NCBI RefSeq assembly: GCF_004402045.1
Contig: NZ_SOMG01000030.1
Span: 186,001-250,000, forward strand
Length of the DNA: 64,000 nt
Source: Lelliottia nimipressuralis
GTDB lineage: Bacteria; Pseudomonadota; Gammaproteobacteria; Enterobacterales; Enterobacteriaceae
Reading direction: 5' to 3'
Shown: positions 59,201-64,000 of the stretch, piece by piece
Layout of the letters: each line of letters starts with the position of its first letter
Position numbering within the stretch: position 1 is the first letter of the stretch
The notes under the pieces: generated by a model
The model's database searches: none
What the model was told of the DNA's origin: nothing
What the model saw: the letters and a program-made list of their open reading frames with translations, nothing else
Program-made: the position numbers and the translations under genes

Positions 59201-59330
59201 TCAGGCGATGCAGCGTTTACCGCGAAACCGCTGCCTGGCGACCGGCTACTCCTGCCGTAGCCAGGTCAAACGGGTCGAAGGTAACGGTGTACGTCACCCA
59301 TTACAGGCTTTACTGGAGATAATTGGATGA
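56274..59330 (+). CDS. ydiJ: FAD/Fe-S D-2-hydroxyglutarate dehydrogenase YdiJ
   Basis: YdiJ oxidises D-2-hydroxyglutarate to 2-oxoglutarate. The 1018-residue protein combines an FAD_binding_4 domain (about 45-270, with PRGGGTGTNGQALNQG), an FAD oxidase C-terminal domain (about 270-540), a ferredoxin-like Fe-S domain with SGCLACKACSTQCPIKIDVP near residue 675 and a C-terminal CCG-type domain with GCCGMAGTYGHE. It is intact and full length. The stop overlaps the menI start by ATGA. Confidence 0.95.
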   Translation: MIPQISQAPGVVQLVLNFLQALEQQGFTGDTATNYADRLTMATDNSIYQLLPDAVVFPRSTADVALIARLATQERFASLVFTPRGGGTGTNGQALNQGIIIDMSRYMNRIIEINPEEGWVRVEAGVIKDQLNQYLKPYGYFFAPELSTSNRATIGGMINTDASGQGSLVYGKTSDHVLGVRAVLLGGDILDTQPMPVELAETLGKDNTASGRIYRTVLERCRDNRQLILDKFPKLNRFLTGYDLRHVFNDDLTQFDLTRVLTGSEGTLAFITEARLDITRLPKVRRLVNVKYDSFDSALRNAPFMVEAQALSVETVDSKVLNLAREDIVWHSVSELITDVPDKEMLGLNIVEFAGDDAELIESQVTTLCQRLDELIAQGEGGVIGWQLCNELAGIERIYAMRKKAVGLLGNAKGAAKPIPFAEDTCVPPEHLADYIVEFRALLDSHGLSYGMFGHVDAGVLHVRPALDMCDPQQEILMKQISDDVVALTAKYGGLLWGEHGKGFRAEYSPAFFGEQLYAELRKVKAAFDPDNRLNPGKICPPEGVDAPMLQVDAVKRGTYDRQIPIAVRSSWRGAMECNGNGLCFNFDVKSPMCPSMKITSNRIHSPKGRATLVREWLRLLADRGVDPLKLEQELPEKRASLRSLIERTRNSWHANKGEYDFSHEVKEAMSGCLACKACSTQCPIKIDVPEFRSRFLQLYHTRYLRPVRDHLVATVESYAPLMARAPKTFNFFINQPLMRKLSEKHIGMVDLPLLSVPSLQRQLVGHRSANMTLEQLEALTPEQKANVVLVVQDPFTSYYDAQVVADFIRLSEKLGYQPVVLPFSPNGKAQHIKGFLTRFAKTAQKTAEFLNRVAQLGIPMVGVDPALVLCYRDEYRQTLGDKRGDFNVMLVHEWLPMALDDKAVQDVSGEPWYLFGHCTEVTALPGAPAQWASVFARFGAKLESVNVGCCGMAGTYGHEVKNHANSLGIYELSWHQAMQRLPRNRCLATGYSCRSQVKRVEGNGVRHPLQALLEIIG

Positions 59331-59737
59331 TCTGGAAACGTGCCGTCACGCTGCAGGCGCTGAACGCCATGGGCGAGGGGAATATGGTGGGTCTGCTGGA
59401 TATCCAGTTCATCCGCATTGGCGACGATGAGATTGAGGCCACCATGCCCGTCGATAGTCGCACCCACCAGCCGTTTGGTTTATTGCACGGCGGGGCATCC
59501 GTCGTGCTGGCCGAAACGCTAGGCTCGGTGGCGGGGTATCTCTGCACCGAAGGGGAGCAGAAGGTTGTCGGGCTTGAGGTTAACGCTAACCATATTCGTT
59601 CGGTGCGCAGCGGGCGCGTGCGCGGCATTTGCCGCGCCCTGCACGCCGGTAGCCGCCATCAGGTGTGGCAGATAGACATTCTCGATGAGCAGGATCGCCT
59701 GTGCTGCTCGTCGCGACTGACGACGGCGGTTGTGTAA
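59327..59737 (+). CDS. menI: 1,4-dihydroxy-2-naphthoyl-CoA hydrolase
   Basis: MenI (YdiI) removes CoA in menaquinone synthesis. The 136-residue hot-dog-fold thioesterase has the catalytic segment HQPFGLLHGGASVVLAETLGS with the Glu in LAETLG. Its start overlaps ydiJ, so the two are translationally coupled, an arrangement also seen in E. coli. The length is typical. Confidence 0.95.
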   Translation: MIWKRAVTLQALNAMGEGNMVGLLDIQFIRIGDDEIEATMPVDSRTHQPFGLLHGGASVVLAETLGSVAGYLCTEGEQKVVGLEVNANHIRSVRSGRVRGICRALHAGSRHQVWQIDILDEQDRLCCSSRLTTAVV

Positions 59738-59822
59738 AGTTTTCAGATGTTTTGCCTTTGGTCAAAAATTAGCCAGTGGCTTGTGATATACTGGTCAGGT
59801 TTTGTACATAAGCGAGGACATC

Positions 59823-60017
59823 ATGGATACTGAAATAACCCCAACACAGCTGGCAATTGAATATTTACGTCGCGATAAAAGCAACCTGTCTCCGGCACAG
59901 TACCTGAAAAAGCTGAAACAGCTTGAGCTGGAATTTACAGATTTGCTGGCGCTCTCTTCGAATGAACTGAAAGAAGAGATCTACTTTGCCTGGCGGTTGG
60001 GCGTTCACGTCCATTGA
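59823..60017 (+). CDS. ydiH: YdiH family small protein
   Basis: This 64-residue protein is conserved in enterobacteria and has no known function. It is highly charged, with a helical core AIEYLRRDKSNLSPAQYLKK and the tail EEIYFAWRLGVHVH. The start at 59823 follows GCGAGGACATC; an in-frame ATG at 59802 is less likely. A strong terminator follows. Confidence 0.88.
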   Translation: MDTEITPTQLAIEYLRRDKSNLSPAQYLKKLKQLELEFTDLLALSSNELKEEIYFAWRLGVHVH

Positions 60018-60023
60018 GAGAAT

Positions 60024-60050
60024 AAAAAGGCCGCGATTGCGGCCTTTTTT
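60024..60050 (+). terminator. Terminator after ydiH
   Basis: AAAAAGGCCGC-gatt-GCGGCCTTTTTT is a strong, bidirectional-type intrinsic terminator between ydiH and the convergent regulator gene. Confidence 0.94.
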
Positions 60051-60061
60051 GTGTCCGGAAT

Positions 60062-60691
60062 TCAGTATTTAGCGGGAAGTTTGTTGATTCTAATAAGCCT
60101 GCCGTCTTCCATTTCGATAAATCCACCGGTTTTTAAATCTGCCAGAATGCGCATCACACCGCTGCGGGAAAGCTGGGTTTTCTCCCTGATATACCTTTCC
60201 GCCGTGACGCCCAGTCGATAGCTCTCTTCCTCCTCCATCAGCTTCACAAGCTGCTGGCGAATCATCTCATACGCCGTCGGCGCGCCCTGCGGCATCACGT
60301 TGTTATAAAGACGACTATAAACAAACATGAGCTGTTTAGAGAGCAGCCCCCATAGTGCCTTTTCTTTGATAATTTCATTCACCCGTTCGGTGGTGAGCGT
60401 CCCTATCAGACAAGGGCTAACGGTCTTAATATAATCATTAAAATAGATATCGGTGAGGTTAGCGAGGCCGAACAGGCCGGGGCTACGGGCCGTAGACAGC
60501 ATCATGTCATCACTTCTTCTGTAGATGGCGATCGTTCCCTCAAGAATTAAATAGCACATGCCCTGACCGTTGATTTGCAAATCCAGCCGTTCACCGCGAG
60601 CAGTACGTCGCGTTGTGCAATCAGGCAACAGGTAAGAAATAAGCTCTTGCGCGTAGGGGGAACCCCGTTGAGACTGTTCTGGAAGGGACAT
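60062..60691 (-). CDS. IprA/YaiV-like winged-helix regulator (first paralogue)
   Basis: This 209-residue protein has a cyclic-nucleotide-binding-like beta-roll in its N-terminal half (GERLDLQINGQGMCYLILEG, about 35-55) and a C-terminal winged helix (YIREKTQLSRSGVMRILADL then GGFIEMEDGRLIRINKLPAKY). That ending closely matches E. coli YaiV/IprA, a regulator of peroxide resistance in Salmonella. The CRP allosteric residues are not obvious. The ATG at 60691 lacks a good ribosome site. It is 69 bases downstream of its paralogue, on the same strand. Confidence 0.85.
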   Translation of the reverse strand: MSLPEQSQRGSPYAQELISYLLPDCTTRRTARGERLDLQINGQGMCYLILEGTIAIYRRSDDMMLSTARSPGLFGLANLTDIYFNDYIKTVSPCLIGTLTTERVNEIIKEKALWGLLSKQLMFVYSRLYNNVMPQGAPTAYEMIRQQLVKLMEEEESYRLGVTAERYIREKTQLSRSGVMRILADLKTGGFIEMEDGRLIRINKLPAKY

Positions 60692-60760
60692 GGTAGCCGA
60701 CAACCTTAAAAATAACCTGGCTAATTATAGCGCTTCTCCTGTGAGCAGGCACGCTGGCTA

Positions 60761-61420
60761 TCAATATTTTCGCGGCAGATGGTGAACGTCAAGCAGCACA
60801 CCACGCTCCATGGTGATGTACTTCCCGGTGCGTAATTCCGCCAGTATTCGCATGATCCCACTTCGTGAAAGATAGGTCCGGCTTTTGATATACGCTGCCG
60901 CGGTAATATTTTGCCGTATTGCATCCGGTTCCTGCATGAGTTCAACAAGCTGAAAGCGAATGATGTCGTAGGCCGACATTTGCGAAATTTGGGCACAGTG
61001 CTCATATACCCGCGAAGCGGTATAAATCAGCAGCTTCGAAAAATGCTCCCATAAGTTTTGCTGTGCCACCACATGATTAAAACGTTCCAGCGAAACGGCT
61101 GCAATTTCTGATGTTTCCAGTGCCCTGACATAAAGATGCTCAGAGGAAAACTGACTGCTCACGCCGAGAATAAAGGGTGATGATTCAGAATTTAGCACAA
61201 TGCCGTCGCCGCGGCGGTGTAAGGCCACGCAGCCCTGGGTAAGTAAAAAACACTGACGAATATCGTTTTGATAATAATGGACGATATCACCTTTTGACAC
61301 AATCCGTCTTTCTGCAGAGGGAAGGATGTTATCAATTATTTTTTCAATATGCTCAAAAGGTTTAACACCCAACACGGTGGAGTGTTCTTTGGTTAATTCA
61401 GGTGCCATTCGCGTGTTCAT
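60761..61420 (-). CDS. IprA/YaiV-like winged-helix regulator (second paralogue)
   Basis: This 219-residue protein shares the plan of its neighbour at 60062: a beta-roll sensor-like half (VSKGDIVHYYQNDIRQCFLL) and a C-terminal winged helix (YIKSRTYLSRSGIMRILAEL then GKYITMERGVLLDVHHLPRKY). The start at 61420 has GAGG 6 bases upstream, so it is preferred to an ATG at 61432. It is divergent from the fimbrial pilin gene, and three 16-bp inverted repeats lie between them. Control of the fimbriae is inferred, not shown. Confidence 0.85.
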   Translation of the reverse strand: MNTRMAPELTKEHSTVLGVKPFEHIEKIIDNILPSAERRIVSKGDIVHYYQNDIRQCFLLTQGCVALHRRGDGIVLNSESSPFILGVSSQFSSEHLYVRALETSEIAAVSLERFNHVVAQQNLWEHFSKLLIYTASRVYEHCAQISQMSAYDIIRFQLVELMQEPDAIRQNITAAAYIKSRTYLSRSGIMRILAELRTGKYITMERGVLLDVHHLPRKY

Positions 61421-61441
61421 CAGATACCTCATTCACTGATT

Positions 61442-61458
61442 CGATCATTTTTTGATCG
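61442..61458. promoter_or_regulatory. Palindrome with two GATC sites before the regulator gene
   Basis: CGATCA-TTTTT-TGATCG lies 22 bases upstream of the regulator start at 61420 and includes two Dam methylation sites (61443 and 61454). It could be a leader hairpin or a protein site; no function is assigned. Confidence 0.4.
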
Positions 61459-61507
61459 GCATAGAGAATTATCTTAAAAAACAGCATGTCAGGGAATGAT
61501 TTCAGCG

Positions 61508-61523
61508 GGTCTAATAATAGACC
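61508..61523. promoter_or_regulatory. Inverted-repeat operator candidate, copy 1
   Basis: GGTCTA-ATAA-TAGACC is a perfect 16-bp inverted repeat. It is the copy nearest the divergent regulator gene and shares its right half TAGACC with two further copies in this gap. Confidence 0.7.
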
Positions 61524-61572
61524 AGAAGACGGTTGTGGCCTAATTTTATGAATTATAAGAAATTGCATCTTT

Positions 61573-61588
61573 GGTCCAAAAATAGACC
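61573..61588. promoter_or_regulatory. Inverted-repeat operator candidate, copy 2
   Basis: GGTCCA-AAAA-TAGACC is the second copy, with one mismatch between its arms, 65 bases after copy 1. Confidence 0.68.
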
Positions 61589-61645
61589 CGGGAAGACGTA
61601 AATAAGGTATTCCCCAATAGGTATGTTTTATTTTTGTTAAGGATG

Positions 61646-61661
61646 AGTCTACAGCTAGACC
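61646..61661. promoter_or_regulatory. Inverted-repeat operator candidate, copy 3
   Basis: AGTCTA-CAGC-TAGACC is the third copy, 73 bases after copy 2, with five of six arm positions paired. It is the copy nearest the fimbrial promoter; outer TTAAGG/CTTAA bases extend the symmetry. Confidence 0.68.
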
Positions 61662-61776
61662 TTAAAATAGATTGTGCGCGGAAAAAGAGTTGTATAAATT
61701 TTGACTCGTCAGCAGGGCTGATCCGGATTGTACTACACAAGCCGCAAGTGGTTTTTATTTAATGAATGACAGGCAG

Positions 61777-61784
61777 TATATAAA
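61777..61784 (+). promoter_or_regulatory. Candidate -10 box of the fimbrial operon
   Basis: TATATAAA lies 85 bases upstream of the pilin start, in an AT-rich context without a good -35 box, which would fit an activator-dependent promoter. The call is by eye. Confidence 0.35.
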
Positions 61785-61868
61785 GGGCCAGATGCAGTAT
61801 GGTGCTGGAACATATCAGCGCCATCGCCCAATTCCAGTAATGAATAAATCGATACAGAGTGTGATGTG

Positions 61869-62399
61869 ATGAAAAAGAATATAATGATGGTAATGCTGGC
61901 AATAAGCGCCGTGCTGCCGCTAAGTCCGGTTTTCGCTGCGGCAGGAACGGTTAATTTTAACGGGAATATTCTTGATTCTGCCTGCGATGTTGATATCGCC
62001 TCTCAGAACCAGGTGGTTGTGCTGGGCGATTATTATAAGACGGAATTCCCCTCGACGGGAGCAAGAACAGCGGCAACTCAATTCAATATTGTCTTGAAAA
62101 ACTGCCCGGTGACGGTGACTAACGCCAAAGTACGTTTTGACGGTACGCCGGATGCCACCAATGCCAGCCTGCTGGCTATCGATTCATCCGTTCCGGGGGC
62201 GGCAACGGGCGTGGCGATTAACCTGATGACGGCGGATAAGGCAGACTTACCGCTGCACGGCAGCAATAGCCATACTTATACGCTGAGCAGCACCGCCGAC
62301 AATACGTTGAACTTCTACGCACAGTATATTTCAACCGCGGCAACCGTGACCATGGGGCCGGCTAACTCGGTGGCAAACTTCTCTGTGGTTTATAACTAA
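61869..62399 (+). CDS. Type 1-like fimbrial major subunit (pilin)
   Basis: This 176-residue precursor is a chaperone-usher pilin. It has a signal peptide ending SPVFAAA (about residue 23), the GTVNFNGNI start typical of FimA-like subunits, a Cys pair (DSACDVD near 38 and KNCPVTV near 78) for the usual disulfide, and a C-terminal NFSVVYN with the penultimate Tyr used for chaperone recognition. The ATG at 61869 is preferred to the GTG one codon earlier. It heads the operon pilin-chaperone-usher. Confidence 0.92.
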   Translation: MKKNIMMVMLAISAVLPLSPVFAAAGTVNFNGNILDSACDVDIASQNQVVVLGDYYKTEFPSTGARTAATQFNIVLKNCPVTVTNAKVRFDGTPDATNASLLAIDSSVPGAATGVAINLMTADKADLPLHGSNSHTYTLSSTADNTLNFYAQYISTAATVTMGPANSVANFSVVYN

Positions 62400-62420
62400 G
62401 TCTTTTGCAGTAATCAGTAG

Positions 62421-62444
62421 GGGGCCACCCGGCCCCTTTGTTTT
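62421..62444 (+). terminator. Hairpin between pilin and chaperone genes
   Basis: GGGGCC-ACCC-GGCCCC followed by TTTGTTTT lies 21 bases after the pilin stop. Such intercistronic terminators or stabilising hairpins are common in fimbrial operons and favour high pilin to usher ratios. Confidence 0.75.
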
Positions 62445-62456
62445 ATGAGGTATAAA

Positions 62457-63134
62457 ATGCGTTTTATCAAAACCGCCGGATTGGCTGTGGCACTGTTATC
62501 GCTAATGATAACGACCGCCAGTGCCGGGGTAATTATTGGCGGCACCCGAATTATATTTGATGGTGCAAAAAAAGAAGCATCAATCAATATTAATAATCCT
62601 GACCCTACGCCCTGGTTAATTCAGTCATGGGTAGAAATGCAGGACGGGAGTTCTGGTAAGACGCCATTTATTATTACCCCACCGCTCTATCGTCTGGACG
62701 GTGGGCAAAAAAACCTTGAGCGTATTGTCATGACGGGAGCACTGCCTCAGGGGCAGGAGAGCTTATTCTGGCTGAATATCAAAGCCATTCCGTCCGCAAC
62801 GAAACAGATGAACGCTCTGCAAATTGCGGTAAAAACGCGTATTAAACTGATTTACCGACCGGATGGCCTGCGTGCGTCAACACCAGAGGAGCAGGCGGAT
62901 AAATTAACCTGGCAACGAACAGGTAATCAGCTTCAGGTAACTAATAGCACGCCCTACGTCATTAATTTTAATGAGATTACCGTAGGGGATAAAAAACTTG
63001 ATGATGTGACGTATGTTTTACCAGGCACTTTCGCGCGGTTCACATTACCGCCGGGGAGCAGCGGCAATACGCTCACGTTTAAAATTATTAACGACTATGG
63101 CAGCCCAGGGAGCACGCACCAGGCCCGTTTGTGA
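62457..63134 (+). CDS. Periplasmic fimbrial chaperone
   Basis: This 225-residue precursor folds pilin subunits by donor-strand complementation. The signal peptide ends TTASAG (about residue 24). The PapD-like N-terminal domain shows GGTRIIFDGAKKEASININN, with the subunit-anchoring Arg, and PWLIQSWVE; QESLFWLNIKAIPS and KTRIKLIYRPDGL mark the family signature. GAGG lies 6 bases before the ATG at 62457; an ATG at 62445 overlaps that ribosome site. Confidence 0.94.
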   Translation: MRFIKTAGLAVALLSLMITTASAGVIIGGTRIIFDGAKKEASININNPDPTPWLIQSWVEMQDGSSGKTPFIITPPLYRLDGGQKNLERIVMTGALPQGQESLFWLNIKAIPSATKQMNALQIAVKTRIKLIYRPDGLRASTPEEQADKLTWQRTGNQLQVTNSTPYVINFNEITVGDKKLDDVTYVLPGTFARFTLPPGSSGNTLTFKIINDYGSPGSTHQARL

Positions 63135-63178
63135 TTGTGTTACTGACGGGCACGTGAGCATTAATTAGGTTACTCGTA

Positions 63179-64000
63179 ATGACAACGTTAAATACAAAGA
63201 GGCGGCCTGCGCGCCTGGCGACGCTTATTGCCTTAGCGCTTGCAGGTCACTCACCGACGCTATATGCCAGTGAAACATTTAATACAGAACTGGTTGAGCT
63301 GGATAATCCCGGTATGGGCAAAGCTGATTTATCGGCCTTTGAATCTGGCTCTCAGGCAGCGGGAACGTATCGCGTTGACGTTATTCTCGACGACCAGTTA
63401 ATGGATACCCTTGATATAACCTTTACTGCGCTGAAAACCGACAGCGGTAATGAGGTATTGCAGCCTTGCCTGAGCATCGATCAATTAAAACAGTGGGGCG
63501 TCAGAACCGCGCTATTTCCTCAGCTCGCTTCAGGCAAGCCGGGATGTGCGGATCTGCAGGCTATTCCGCAGGCCAGCACCGATTTTCAGTTTGGTGCTCA
63601 GCGTCTGGTGATAAGCATTCCTCAGGCGGCAGTCGATCTGCCAGCGAGGGGCTACGTGTCGCCACAAATGTGGGACGAAGGAATAACGGCGGCCATGCTG
63701 AATTACAGCCTGAGCGCCGCAAACAGCCGGGCGAAAACAGGGCAGGGTGCCAGCAGCGCCAGCCAGTACGCGAACCTGCGTCCGGGGGTCAATATCGGGC
63801 CGTGGCGTTTTCGCAATTATACCACCTGGTCACGGGAGGCCACCGGGCAGAATAAATGGGACAGCGTGTACACCTACGCACAGCGCGCCGTGATCCCGCT
63901 TAAGGCCCAGCTCACGCTTGGCGACAGCTCCACACCTGCGGATGTGTTTGACGGTATCCCGTTTCGCGGTGGTCAACTGGCCTCGGACGATGACATGCTG
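63179..64000 (+). CDS. Outer-membrane fimbrial usher, 5' part (cut by window end)
   Basis: The frame is open from the ATG at 63179 to the right edge, giving 274 codons of a protein that normally has about 830. A signal peptide ends near TLYAS (residue 31). The FimD/PapC N-terminal domain follows: ETFNTELVELDNPGMGKADLSAFE, a Cys pair (QPCLSID and PGCADL), and the start of the barrel with NLRPGVNIGPWRFRNYTTW and TLGDSSTPADVFDGIPFRG. It is the third gene of the fimbrial operon; further subunit genes should follow outside the window. Confidence 0.93.
   Translation, partial: MTTLNTKRRPARLATLIALALAGHSPTLYASETFNTELVELDNPGMGKADLSAFESGSQAAGTYRVDVILDDQLMDTLDITFTALKTDSGNEVLQPCLSIDQLKQWGVRTALFPQLASGKPGCADLQAIPQASTDFQFGAQRLVISIPQAAVDLPARGYVSPQMWDEGITAAMLNYSLSAANSRAKTGQGASSASQYANLRPGVNIGPWRFRNYTTWSREATGQNKWDSVYTYAQRAVIPLKAQLTLGDSSTPADVFDGIPFRGGQLASDDDML

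Noticed and set aside
61433-61868. fimS-type invertible promoter element
   Set aside because: No matching inverted repeats flank the promoter region, and no recombinase gene lies nearby; the inverted repeats seen are short operators.
63466-63855. 129-residue open frame near the right end
   Set aside because: It is a shadow of the usher gene, which is open in another frame from 63179 to the edge.

Overview
The window looks like chromosome of a member of the Enterobacteriaceae close to Enterobacter (E. cloacae complex, Leclercia or Lelliottia type). Almost every gene has an obvious Escherichia coli K-12 counterpart in nearly the same order (xthA-ast-spy-ves-cho-nadE-osmE-chb-katE-cedA-tcyP-ydjM-hxpB-yniB-yniA-ydiZ-pfkB-ydiY-thrS-infC-rpmI-rplT-pheMST-ihfA-btuCED-nlpC-ydiV-selO ... 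aroH-ppsR-ppsA ... rprA-ydiK-ydiJ-menI-ydiH). Coding is dense, GC is moderately high, and REP-like GCCGGGTGGCG...CTTACCCGGC elements sit between genes. Gene names rest on recalled protein families and on synteny; no database search was run.

Layout. Positions 1-7083 hold the 5' part of xthA (minus) and the astCADBE arginine-catabolism operon behind a sigma-54-type promoter. Positions 7390-11155 hold spy, ves, cho (LexA-controlled), nadE and osmE. Positions 11169-16697 hold the chbBCARFG chitobiose operon with a ChiX-pairing site in the chbB-chbC gap. Positions 16703-26775 hold katE, cedA, tcyP, ydjM (LexA box), hxpB, yniB, yniA, ydiZ, pfkB, ydiY and two tiny membrane-protein genes, one of them resembling YncL. 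Positions 27099-34312 hold the translation cluster thrS-infC-rpmI-rplT-pheM-pheST-ihfA, with an AUU start on infC and the pheM attenuator. Positions 34376-39750 hold btuCED, nlpC, ydiV/rflP and selO.

Three segments differ from the K-12 backbone. (1) hmuV-U-T-S-R-hemP (39784-45710) is a Fur-boxed heme-uptake operon between selO and aroH. (2) A GPH-family sugar symporter and a family-3 glycoside hydrolase (50858-54637) lie between ppsA and the small RNA gene rprA, behind a promoter region with three TGCGCA hexamers on about the same helical face. (3) From 60062 to the right edge, two tandem IprA/YaiV-like regulators lie divergent to a chaperone-usher fimbrial operon (pilin, chaperone, usher cut by the window end).

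The most interesting unexplained signal is in the 448-bp gap between those regulators and the pilin gene. It holds three copies of a 16-bp inverted repeat, GGTCTA-N4-TAGACC. I infer that these are operators for one or both adjacent regulators, forming a self-contained fimbrial control module. No IS element, prophage, CRISPR array, tRNA or rRNA gene was seen.
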